From the NCBI GenBank assembly GCA_947504205.1, contig CANNGL010000001.1, positions 682,001 through 746,000 of the forward strand: 64,000 nt of DNA, written 5' to 3'. The position numbers and the translations under genes were made by a program. Within the stretch, counting starts at the first letter, position 1. Each line of letters begins with the position of its first letter. This stretch comes from an uncultured Litoreibacter sp. GTDB taxonomy: Bacteria > Pseudomonadota > Alphaproteobacteria > Rhodobacterales > Rhodobacteraceae. The notes beneath the pieces are model-generated. The model was not told the origin of the DNA and made no database searches. It worked only from the letters and a program-made list of their open reading frames with translations. This document shows, piece by piece, positions 57,415 through 64,000 of the stretch.

Positions 57415-57784
57415 GTTGTGTGTAATCGCGATAAAGTTCGATCATCGCCCGCTGACATCCCGGCTCTGCCTCATCCTTGATGATCATGATCTGACCTTGA
57501 TGATAACCGCTTTCTGCCAGCAGCGGCGTCAAAGGATAAGTGGCTTTAAGCTCGTCAAGCGTCGCTGAGGTGCCAAAACTGATACCTGAATATTCTCCGC
57601 ACACATCACCACAATCGCGCAAGCTGCGCGCATATCGCGTTGGTGCACATTGCGCGACAGGCTGAATGGCGCGAAGGGCTGATGGCATAAAAACCCAAGC
57701 AGCTGGATTGGCCGGATGAATGGCGTCGTCTTCAAAGGCGAGCCAGAACACCGAACCGAATAAAACGGCAGCCCCGGTCATCAA
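57410..57784 (-). CDS. Small membrane-anchored protein, unknown function
   Basis: 124 residues from the ATG at 57784. The first 20 are hydrophobic (TGAAVLFGSVFWLAF), and the open frame extends upstream through further hydrophobic codons (NLVIVLAITL) to a CTG at 57832, just 2 bases after the peroxiredoxin stop. The true start may be that rare CTG or a TTG at 57787, giving a complete membrane helix. The remainder has four Cys-containing spots (QCAPTR, DCGDVCGE, GCQRA), possibly disulfides in the periplasm. No family recognised. Confidence 0.6.
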   Translation of the reverse strand: MMTGAAVLFGSVFWLAFEDDAIHPANPAAWVFMPSALRAIQPVAQCAPTRYARSLRDCGDVCGEYSGISFGTSATLDELKATYPLTPLLAESGYHQGQIMIIKDEAEPGCQRAMIELYRDYTQQ

Positions 57785-57834
57785 TGTGATGGCAAGGACT
57801 ATTACAAGATTGAGTGCAGTACGCGGAGCCAGTG

Positions 57835-58371
57835 TTAAACCTGTCCGGTGTACTCGCCCCGGGCGGGGTAGCTTTTCTCAATGGCGAAATCGACTGCGCT
57901 CAGCAACTCAGAAAAATGCGGACGCACAAATGGCATGGTTTGCACAGACATATAGTAAAGAGTCTGATCCGGGTTGATCAAAAACAGACCGGGTTCTGCG
58001 AACAAGGCAGGCTCTTCAATCCCGATGGAGGTTTTGCCACGTGACGTTGAAATATAAAGACCCCATTCGCGGGCCTTGGTCAGGTCCAGATCATAGGCGA
58101 TCCGCAGGCTATCAGCATTGATCTTGTCAGCCATATCTTGGGCGCGGTCTTGCTGATCGGAACTGATCGCGACAGTCTTCACGCCGCGCTTGGCGAAGTC
58201 GGGCGTCAGACGTTCAAGCTCTTTGAGATAGGTTGCGCAGACCGGACAATGTAAACCGCGATAGAAACAGACGACTGTTCCGCGTTCAGAGTCATCAGAA
58301 CTCAAATCGAACTGATTGCCATCCAAGAGCGGCAGATTGAGGTCGGGCGTTTTCTGGCGGGGCATAAGCAT
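57835..58371 (-). CDS. Peroxiredoxin-like (AhpC/TSA family) protein
   Basis: 178 residues. Thioredoxin fold with a C42-x2-C45 motif (YRGLHCPVCATYL) at the N-terminus of the first helix and 'TVAISSDQQDRAQDMADKI', the pattern of the AhpC/TSA-like group that reduces peroxides or acts as a thiol oxidoreductase. Probably cytoplasmic. It lies 13 bases from the Bcr/CflA pump gene, in a run of minus-strand genes linked to thiol chemistry and efflux. Confidence 0.83.
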   Translation of the reverse strand: MLMPRQKTPDLNLPLLDGNQFDLSSDDSERGTVVCFYRGLHCPVCATYLKELERLTPDFAKRGVKTVAISSDQQDRAQDMADKINADSLRIAYDLDLTKAREWGLYISTSRGKTSIGIEEPALFAEPGLFLINPDQTLYYMSVQTMPFVRPHFSELLSAVDFAIEKSYPARGEYTGQV

Positions 58372-58384
58372 ATGAAAGGTCCTT

Positions 58385-59590
58385 TCAGGTTCGGATAAAT
58401 TCGTTCGCCGGCAAGCCGATACGTAAGGTCAACAAGGCCAAGGCGCTCAAGCACAGGCTGCCAAGTGCCAAGGGCAGGGGCGTACCATCAAAGGCAAGGC
58501 CGATCGGGATGGCGAGACAGACGCCAAGGATCGTCGCAATCGACCCGATGATAGATGCTGCCATTCCTGCGACCTCTCCAAGGGGCTCCATCGCCAAGGC
58601 GTTCAGGTTGCCGATGACAAATCCCACCATGAAGAACAGGCTGGTGATCCAGACCATAAACATCGGGAAAGGCAACCCACCGCTCAAAAGCAACCCAAGG
58701 ACGACCGCAGAGATGGCTATTTGCCCGATGAAACCCGCATAAATCATCCAGCGCATGCCCAAAATCATGACCAGACGGGCATTGATGATGCTAGCTGTGC
58801 CACCCACCAGCGCAATGACAGCAAACCATGCCGGGAAGCTGTCAGCGCGATCGTAGGTGTCCGCAAAAATCTGTTGGGTCGAACTCAGTGTGCCGAACAG
58901 AAGCCCGAAGGTCATGGCCTGGGCAACCGCGCTTATCGTAAACGTACGGGAGGCCAGGCAAGTTCGAAAGGCTTCCAGCAGACGTTTGCCGCGGAAAGGT
59001 TTGCGCGCGGCTTTTGGCAGCGTTTCAGGTTGCCGGATCATCAGCCAAGAGGTGACGAGCAAAGCGAAAAGGACGAAGACATAGAAGATCGCGCGCCAAC
59101 CGGACGCGTCGATTATGAATGCGCCCAGTAATGGGGCTGCGGCTGGTACCAAAGTAAATACGATCATTGCAAAAGACATGATCTGCGCCATGTCGCGCCC
59201 TGCATAAAGGTCGCGTATGATCGCCAGTGCGACGATGCGCGGACCCGCCACCCCAAGCCCTTGCAGCACTCGGGCAAGGATCATCTGTTCCATTGTCTCT
59301 GCCTGACCGGCCAGCAGGGCCCCTGCGCAGTAGACAGCTATGCCTGCAGCTATCACCGGTTTGCGCCCGAAAGCGTCTGACAATGGGCCAGTGAAAAGCG
59401 TGCCGACGCCCATACCAAAGACGAAGCTGGTGAGCACCAACTGGGCTCGGTTCACATCATCGGGCGTGATCGCCGCAGCAATCTCCGGCAGCGCTGGCAG
59501 CATGGCATCGATGGAGAAAGCGACCATGGCGAAATTCATTGCGATCAGCGCAACGAATTCCGGTTTGGACAGCGCTTTTGATACGTTCAT
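58385..59590 (-). CDS. Bcr/CflA-family drug efflux MFS transporter
   Basis: 401 residues, twelve membrane helices. MFS motif A variant 'GPLSDAFGRKPVIAAG' after helix 2, 'VLQGLGVAGPRIVALAIIRDLYAGRDMAQIMS' and 'PAAAPLLGAFI' are typical of the Bcr/CflA 12-TM proton antiporters. The ATG at 59590 overlaps the DsbA-like gene's stop (ATGA); the ATG 16 codons upstream lies inside that gene. Confidence 0.87.
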   Translation of the reverse strand: MNVSKALSKPEFVALIAMNFAMVAFSIDAMLPALPEIAAAITPDDVNRAQLVLTSFVFGMGVGTLFTGPLSDAFGRKPVIAAGIAVYCAGALLAGQAETMEQMILARVLQGLGVAGPRIVALAIIRDLYAGRDMAQIMSFAMIVFTLVPAAAPLLGAFIIDASGWRAIFYVFVLFALLVTSWLMIRQPETLPKAARKPFRGKRLLEAFRTCLASRTFTISAVAQAMTFGLLFGTLSSTQQIFADTYDRADSFPAWFAVIALVGGTASIINARLVMILGMRWMIYAGFIGQIAISAVVLGLLLSGGLPFPMFMVWITSLFFMVGFVIGNLNALAMEPLGEVAGMAASIIGSIATILGVCLAIPIGLAFDGTPLPLALGSLCLSALALLTLRIGLPANEFIRT

Positions 59591-60231
59591 TCTGATGCTG
59601 CAAGTTGTGCGGCGATATCTTCGATAACGCTGGTCCAAAGCTCGGCGGGTTGCGCTCCGGGTAATACATGCTGGTTGGCGACCACGAAGGTTGGCACACC
59701 TGTGACGCCGCGTTCGCGCGCATGGGCATCTCGGGCACGAATATCCTCGCTATCGGCATCGCTGCTCAAAAGTCTTTCGGTCATGGCCCGATCCATGCCG
59801 ACGCCCTCTGCGATATCGAGAAGAACAGCGTGATCGCCGATGTCCAATCCCTCCACGAAATAGGCTTTGAACAGCCGCGCTATGACGGCGGTTTGGCGCC
59901 CCTCAAGGCCAGCCCAATGGATCAGTCTGTGGGCGTCAATCGTGTTGGGCGTACGTTTCATTGCCTCGAAGTCGATCTCCAAGCCCGCCGCCTTCGCAGC
60001 ATCCGCAATCTGTGAATAGACACGCACAGCGTTCTCTTTGCCGCCGAACTTGGTCTCCAGATATCCACGTCGGTCCATTCCGCCCATAGGCATATCCGGA
60101 TTCAATTGAAACGGGTGCCATTCGATCTGAAACGGATGGTCAGGATGTTTTTCAAGTGCCCGGTCAAGCCCGGCTTTTCCAATATAGCACCACGGGCAAA
60201 TCGGATCAGAAATGATATCAAGCTTGACCAT
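59587..60231 (-). CDS. DsbA-family (FrnE-like) thiol oxidoreductase
   Basis: 214 residues. C12-P-W-C15 redox motif in SDPICPWCYIG, helical insertion, 'GVPTFVVANQHVLPGAQP' with the cis-Pro. The 2-hydroxychromene-2-carboxylate isomerase/FrnE subgroup is cytoplasmic, and no signal peptide is seen. The ATG at 60231 is chosen so that the motif begins at residue 12; it overlaps the acyl-CoA synthetase by 14 bases. Confidence 0.87.
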   Translation of the reverse strand: MVKLDIISDPICPWCYIGKAGLDRALEKHPDHPFQIEWHPFQLNPDMPMGGMDRRGYLETKFGGKENAVRVYSQIADAAKAAGLEIDFEAMKRTPNTIDAHRLIHWAGLEGRQTAVIARLFKAYFVEGLDIGDHAVLLDIAEGVGMDRAMTERLLSSDADSEDIRARDAHARERGVTGVPTFVVANQHVLPGAQPAELWTSVIEDIAAQLAASE

Positions 60232-61729
60232 TGGTTTTCTCCAAAGCGAGACGCAATGCTTTGCGATTGAGTTTTCCGTTGCCACCTTTAGGCAGGACGT
60301 CGCGATGGATGTAAAGGCGGGGTTGCTTATAACGCGCTAGCATTTGTTCTGCATGAGCGCGCAGGACCTCTTCCCTTATCGGTAGGTTAGACGTGTAGAT
60401 CAATGCGATCACGGTGGTGTCGGCCTTGGGGCTGTAGGCTACGGCAGCGGCATCTTGCACCTCATCAAGACCAACAAACGTAGCTTCCACCTCTAATGGA
60501 GAGACACGAAAGCCGCCTGCATTCAGCATATCATCATCGCGACCCAAAAATGTGATCGCTCCGTTTTCGCCCATGCTCACCGTGTCACCGGTCAGAAACC
60601 AATCCCCGGCGGCGTGCGGCGCATCAAGGTAGCCCAGAAACAGTCCCGGATCGGACCGATGAATGGCGAGCGTCCCAGCGGTCTCACGCAGGACAGGGTG
60701 CCCGGCTTCGTCAAGGACGGCGATGCGCCGACCGGGTTGCGGCCAGCCTGCGCAGGTGTCTTCAGCCGGGTTTTCAGGTGAGCCAGAGATGAAGGTAGAG
60801 CACTCCGACATGCCAAGTGCCTCATGCACATCGACACCGGTGCGGTTAGTCCATGTTTGTTTGAGGGCTGGCGTCAGCTTCTCCCCGGCAGACAGACCAT
60901 GCCGCAGAGTGGTAAGTTTTGGTATATATTTTTTCTTCAACATCTGCCTGTAAACACCTGGTGCACCGGCAAAAATCGTCGCATCATACTTGTTGAGATA
61001 TGAAAAAAGATCGACAGCCCTCGTGTCTGCTGCCGGAATCAAGGCCGTCGCGCCCATCGTCCATGGGTCCATCAGGCCAGTTCCCAGCGTATAGGTCCAG
61101 TTGAAGGCGCCCGCATGCATTAATCGGTCCGTTTGCAAGAGGCCATACCATCCATCAAACATCATGCGCCGCGCCCAGATAGCCCGGTGCGCATGACACA
61201 CCCCGCGTGGACCTTGTGTCGTGCCGGATGTAAAAATGATGTAACCCAGCCGTTCTGGATCGCCAAGATGCGGCGCGGGCGTGTCCTCCACATGGTGCTC
61301 CCTTAGGTCTGACCACAACAGGCATTTGACCGCTTTCGGGACCGGTAGTTGACCCGCGCAAACAGTGAGATCGGGATCAAGCTCCTGTGTAATCTTGTCG
61401 ATCTCGGGTTGGGTCAACTGGGCGGAGGTTGGCACGGGCACGGCACCAAGCCATAGCGTCGCAAGATACGTTACCGGGAAGGACAGATCGTTTCCCAAAC
61501 GCATAAGCACGCGCGTTTGAGGCTTCACACCGTGGTATTGCAGCGCACCTGCGATTCTTCGAACCAGGGCTTCAATCTCCGCGAAGGTATAGGCCTCACT
61601 GGTCTCAGAACCACAAATCTCCAAAGCGATCTTGTCCGGCGTCTGGCGACCAGCAGTCAGCACATAATCCGCTAGATTGAACGGCGTAGGGCAGTCGGGG
61701 TAGGAGGATGTTTGGCTCACGGATAGCAT
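60218..61729 (-). CDS. AMP-binding acyl-CoA synthetase (benzoate/acyl-CoA ligase-like)
   Basis: 503 residues. ATP/AMP signature 'GYIIFTSGTTQGPRGVCHAH', 'ALGMSECSTFISGSP', 'DWFLTGDTVSMGENGAITFLGRDDDMLNAGGFRVSPLEVE' and the adenylating Lys near the C-terminus (LPKGGNGKLNRKALR). It forms an acyl-CoA from a carboxylic acid; the benzoate-CoA-ligase-like architecture does not settle chain type. First gene of a four-gene overlapping run with the thiol oxidoreductase and pump. Confidence 0.88.
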   Translation of the reverse strand: MLSVSQTSSYPDCPTPFNLADYVLTAGRQTPDKIALEICGSETSEAYTFAEIEALVRRIAGALQYHGVKPQTRVLMRLGNDLSFPVTYLATLWLGAVPVPTSAQLTQPEIDKITQELDPDLTVCAGQLPVPKAVKCLLWSDLREHHVEDTPAPHLGDPERLGYIIFTSGTTQGPRGVCHAHRAIWARRMMFDGWYGLLQTDRLMHAGAFNWTYTLGTGLMDPWTMGATALIPAADTRAVDLFSYLNKYDATIFAGAPGVYRQMLKKKYIPKLTTLRHGLSAGEKLTPALKQTWTNRTGVDVHEALGMSECSTFISGSPENPAEDTCAGWPQPGRRIAVLDEAGHPVLRETAGTLAIHRSDPGLFLGYLDAPHAAGDWFLTGDTVSMGENGAITFLGRDDDMLNAGGFRVSPLEVEATFVGLDEVQDAAAVAYSPKADTTVIALIYTSNLPIREEVLRAHAEQMLARYKQPRLYIHRDVLPKGGNGKLNRKALRLALEKTNGQA

Positions 61730-61750
61730 GTGTCTTGGCTACGCGAGCTT

Positions 61751-61765
61751 TTGACCAATTGGCAA
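61751..61765. promoter_or_regulatory. TTGACCAATTGGCAA dyad upstream of the acyl-CoA synthetase
   Basis: Near-palindrome with an 8-bp perfect core, CCAATTGG (61755-61762), 22 bases before the synthetase start. It resembles the TTGACCA...TGGTCAA element at 4051-4066. A repressor site is plausible. Confidence 0.3.
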
Positions 61766-61803
61766 GCCCGCGATGATTAATGACCAAGCTGGGTGTATGG
61801 CCC

Positions 61804-61830
61804 AAAAAAACACCTTGCCGAAGCAAGGTG
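61804..61830 (-). terminator. Rho-independent terminator with UUCG tetraloop for the 71-residue gene
   Basis: Read on the minus strand: CACCTTGC, TTCG loop, GCAAGGTG, then seven T (61810 down to 61804). A perfect 8-bp stem, C(UUCG)G-type loop and T-tract make it a textbook terminator, 46 bases after the small gene's stop. Confidence 0.9.
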
Positions 61831-61876
61831 TAGTTGAGGGATATTCTCTCAAGACATGTTTGGCCATGAATGCAGT

Positions 61877-62092
61877 TTATTCGGCGGCTGGGTCCATTCG
61901 ACCTTTGGGTTTTGGGCCAAGAGCAAACGCGATCTGTTCTCTGACCTCGCATGGGGTCAGATCATGAGTATGTGCGAGATCGGCAACAGCAGTGTCCGAA
62001 GCCAAGCCGCCTGTGCCCAGCATTTCTGGATAGGATTGTTGAACATGCTGATGGATTGCAGTCCATGTGTCGCGGGTTGCGGCTCTTTCCAT
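61877..62092 (-). CDS. Small cytoplasmic protein of unknown function
   Basis: 71 residues, hydrophilic, mostly helical by eye, no membrane segment. 'DLAHTHDLTPCEVREQIAFALG' resembles a short helix-turn-helix, but too little is present to name a family. It is supported as a gene by a strong GAGGAG 7 bases before the ATG and by a textbook terminator after the stop. The overlapping plus-strand frames (61856, 61951) lack such signals. It stands between arsenic genes and the acyl-CoA synthetase run. Confidence 0.7.
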   Translation of the reverse strand: MERAATRDTWTAIHQHVQQSYPEMLGTGGLASDTAVADLAHTHDLTPCEVREQIAFALGPKPKGRMDPAAE

Positions 62093-62177
62093 TTAGCAAC
62101 TCCTCAAAGGGAAGGGCGATCATGACGTCATGAGACGCGATCGACCCAATGGTTGCTAAATACTGATCTCAGAACGT

Positions 62178-62840
62178 TTAATTTTTGGTTTCTTGTCCGC
62201 CAAAAAGTCTGGACAAAAGCGACGTCGACAGAAGAGCAACCCCCATCTGGACCACAACAAAGGCCAATACATGATTGGGGTTGATGCCCGCGAATGTATC
62301 GGAAAATGCCCGTGCGATCGTGACCGCTGGGTTGGCAAAGCTGGTGGAGGCAGTGAACCAATACGCGCCTGTAATATAAAGAGCCACAAGTATCGGAACT
62401 TCGTCCGGGCGATGTCTGATCCCTCCGAAAATCACGAAGAGCAGGCCGAATGTCGCAATAGCTTCTGACACCCATTGGGCGCCGCCTGTGCGCGCTGTGC
62501 TCGAGGCCTGGAATACCTCCATCCCAAATTGCACATGGGTCAGCCAGACACCAAGAATCCCGCCCGCAATCTGGCAGCCGATGTATATCAATGCGGCCCG
62601 TGTGGTGATTTCTTTACGCAAGAAGAAAGCCAGAGTTACGGCCGGATTGAAATGTGCACCTGAGATCGGTCCCAAAACGGAAATCAAGAAATAAAGTGCA
62701 CAACCTGTTGCGATCGCGTTGGCGAGTAGAGCAATGGCAACATTCCCATCCGACAGAGCTTCTCCCATGATGCCGGAGCCCACTACTGCAACCAGAAGCA
62801 ATCCGGTGCCCAGTGCCTCCGCAACATATTTCTGGATCAT
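62178..62840 (-). CDS. aqpS: Aquaglyceroporin of the arsenic-resistance type (AqpS-like)
   Basis: 220 residues, six membrane helices and two NPA half-helices: N65-P-A in HFNPAVT and a second NPA in FANPAVT (about residue 168). The MIP family; a channel gene translationally coupled to arsC (4-base overlap) is the known S. meliloti arrangement in which AqpS releases arsenite made by ArsC, in place of an ArsB pump. No arsR lies beside it in this window. Confidence 0.85.
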   Translation of the reverse strand: MIQKYVAEALGTGLLLVAVVGSGIMGEALSDGNVAIALLANAIATGCALYFLISVLGPISGAHFNPAVTLAFFLRKEITTRAALIYIGCQIAGGILGVWLTHVQFGMEVFQASSTARTGGAQWVSEAIATFGLLFVIFGGIRHRPDEVPILVALYITGAYWFTASTSFANPAVTIARAFSDTFAGINPNHVLAFVVVQMGVALLSTSLLSRLFGGQETKN

Positions 62841-63283
62841 GAAAGTCGTCCGATATCCATAAGAACTGCTCGGTCAGTTTTATCTTTCAGAGCTGCGAAC
62901 GCAATCACACGACTTTGAAGAGTTTGAAACGCGTTTTCAAATGCGAGGGGTTCATCTTCGACCCCGGCGGGGTCGTCAACGCCCCAATGCACCTGCATGG
63001 GGCCGCCTAGCCAGATTGGACAGGTTTCACCGGCGGCCGAGGCGCAGACCGTGATAACCAAATCAAGAGTGGGCGCGGCGGGACCAGAGAACTCATCCCA
63101 GCTTTTGGATCTCGGATTTTCCAGCTCTATGCCATGGCGTAGTAGCGTCCTGATGGCGACCGGATTTACCTGTCCAACGGGATGAGACCCCGCCGAGAAA
63201 CTTGTGAAGCCGTGGTGACCAAGCAATCCCTCCAACAATATCGATCGCGCGGAATTCCCCGTGCACAGCGCCAGTATTCTCAT
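62837..63283 (-). CDS. arsC: Arsenate reductase, low-molecular-weight phosphatase/thioredoxin type
   Basis: 148 residues. Phosphatase loop C7-TGNSA-R13 at the N-terminus and a redox pair C80 and C88 (VITVCASAAGETCP), at nearly the positions of the three catalytic Cys of S. aureus ArsC (10, 82, 89). It reduces arsenate to arsenite using thioredoxin. The 'SFSAGSHPVGQVNPVAIRTLLRHGIE' and 'KSWDEF' segments are also typical. Confidence 0.88.
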   Translation of the reverse strand: MRILALCTGNSARSILLEGLLGHHGFTSFSAGSHPVGQVNPVAIRTLLRHGIELENPRSKSWDEFSGPAAPTLDLVITVCASAAGETCPIWLGGPMQVHWGVDDPAGVEDEPLAFENAFQTLQSRVIAFAALKDKTDRAVLMDIGRLS

Positions 63284-63362
63284 TGATGTACCCGTTGCCT
63301 GTTCTTCTTTAGGGTTTAAGAATATCCTGTAACATCCGTTTGACGCCTAACACAGATTACTT

Positions 63363-64000
63363 TCAGTCAAACATCGCCTTGAGATCAACCGAGTTGCGCT
63401 CATTCAGATCGTCCCAATGATCGCTCAGAAACTCACCTGCTGCGCGGCGGCCTGCTTGTTTCAGTTCACCCAAAACATACGGCGTGGGAATGAGCTTGGT
63501 CGCCACTGAAAGCTGCGTCATCAGATCATCATCCGCTATCATGTGGATAATCGGCTCTTTCATGACATCGTCGCTCATGCGCTTGCTTGCAATCAGACGC
63601 TGCACAAAGTGGATTGCGCGAAGTTCTCGCAGCATCGATCCGTTGAAGCTAATTTCATTTATACGGTTCTGGATGGCCTGAGGTGTTCGCGGAACCTCCT
63701 CGCGGTAGAGCGGATTGATGTTCACGATCACGATGTCGCGCGGCAAATGTTGCTCGAAAAGCGGGAAAAGCGCCGGGTTTCCCATATACCCACCGTCCCA
63801 GTAGGCCTCGAGGGCACCAGTTTTTGGGTCTTCGATCTCAACGGCCTGGAACAAGGTGGGCAGGCACCCAGACGCCAAGATCGCGTCGGTTGAGATATCG
63901 CCCTTCGAAAATATCCGGATGCGACCGGAGCGGACATTGGTTGCGCAGATACTCAGATCAGGCCCATCGATGGCGCAGACTTTGTCGAACGCGAATTGCT
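63363..64000 (-). CDS. Patatin-like phospholipase, 3' part (runs off the right edge)
   Basis: The frame is open from the window end down to TGA at 63363, giving 212 residues. 'ICATNVRSGRIRIFSKGDISTDAILASGCLPTLFQAVEI' and the catalytic Asp in 'YWDGGYMGNPALFPLF' are the C-terminal half of a patatin domain; the GxGxxG loop and the nucleophile Ser lie beyond the edge. It is of a different subfamily from the patatin at 22448 (ASGCLP versus ASSGFPP; longer C-terminus). The reading frame begins within the domain, so no start is proposed. Confidence 0.8.
   Translation of the reverse strand, partial: QFAFDKVCAIDGPDLSICATNVRSGRIRIFSKGDISTDAILASGCLPTLFQAVEIEDPKTGALEAYWDGGYMGNPALFPLFEQHLPRDIVIVNINPLYREEVPRTPQAIQNRINEISFNGSMLRELRAIHFVQRLIASKRMSDDVMKEPIIHMIADDDLMTQLSVATKLIPTPYVLGELKQAGRRAAGEFLSDHWDDLNERNSVDLKAMFD

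Noticed and set aside
1-64000. tRNA, rRNA, CRISPR arrays, IS elements or prophage
   Set aside because: No T-arm-like consensus, no regularly spaced repeats, no transposase or integrase motifs were seen in gaps or genes. A tRNAscan or CRISPR search would confirm.

Overview
The window looks like a chromosomal stretch from an alphaproteobacterium of the Rhodobacterales (Roseobacter group). The basis is moderate-to-high G+C outside one segment, an Asp-type (non-zinc-Cys) HemB, the 'SufBCD-component' membrane protein typical of Rhodobacteraceae beside mfd, an agl alpha-glucoside locus linked to Entner-Doudoroff genes, an aqpS-arsC arsenic pair, and a GC-rich stem followed by the CCCCGGGATATTTT-type tail common in this family. 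No tRNA, rRNA, CRISPR, transposase or phage gene was seen. All names come from reading motifs; no database search was run.

Layout. 1-429: 5' part of a PqiA-like membrane protein. 587-9917: a GntR-regulated uptake and catabolism locus with an SsuABC/NMT1-type ABC transporter, a second BMP-type (nucleoside-like) ABC transporter, and a CodA-family deaminase. The deaminase has Cys309 where E. coli cytosine deaminase has Asp314, the change associated with 5-methylcytosine deaminases. 10073-16126: six overlapping genes forming an unusual redox cluster. Three of them carry a Rieske [2Fe-2S] domain fused to something else: a GltS-type FMN/FeS domain, a ferric-reductase-like haem membrane domain, and a thiamine-diphosphate enzyme. 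The other three are small or medium membrane proteins of unknown function. 16132-18615: a YcaQ-like protein divergent from an FAD aromatic hydroxylase-like protein.

18619-23602 (minus): a tightly coupled three-gene unit of patatin-like lipase, HExxH metalloprotease-like protein and ComEC-like metallo-beta-lactamase protein, with no obvious housekeeping role. 23723-33738: a divergent alpha/beta-glucoside locus (glk, GH1 and LacI repressor on minus; aglE-F-G-A-K on plus) with two identical LacI-type palindromes in the control region and a second pair of AT-rich palindromes before aglF. 34265-36736: edd-eda behind a different LacI-type operator. Together these cover uptake of glucosides, hydrolysis, glucose phosphorylation and the Entner-Doudoroff pathway.

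36771-42012: an MttB-like methyltransferase with a structured leader, a TPM-domain protein, a PEP mutase/isocitrate lyase family protein coupled to an aminotransferase, and a YjbR/MmcQ protein. 42040-42975: soxR divergent from a glyoxalase-fold gene with a SoxR-box-like promoter. 43237-47582: cysS (with an AT-rich, apparently mosaic 3' third), cimA, a squalene/phytoene-synthase-like protein and a DUF2177 protein. 47561-57398: penicillin acylase family enzyme, hydroxyacid dehydrogenase, glyoxalase-fold protein, SYLF lipoprotein, hemB, SufBCD-component protein and mfd. 57410-64000 (all minus): small membrane protein, peroxiredoxin-like protein, Bcr/CflA efflux pump, DsbA-like oxidoreductase, acyl-CoA synthetase, a 71-residue protein with its own terminator, aqpS-arsC, and the 3' part of a second patatin.

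The two best candidates for undescribed systems are the triple-Rieske cluster (10073-16126) and the patatin/metalloprotease/MBL trio (18619-23602).
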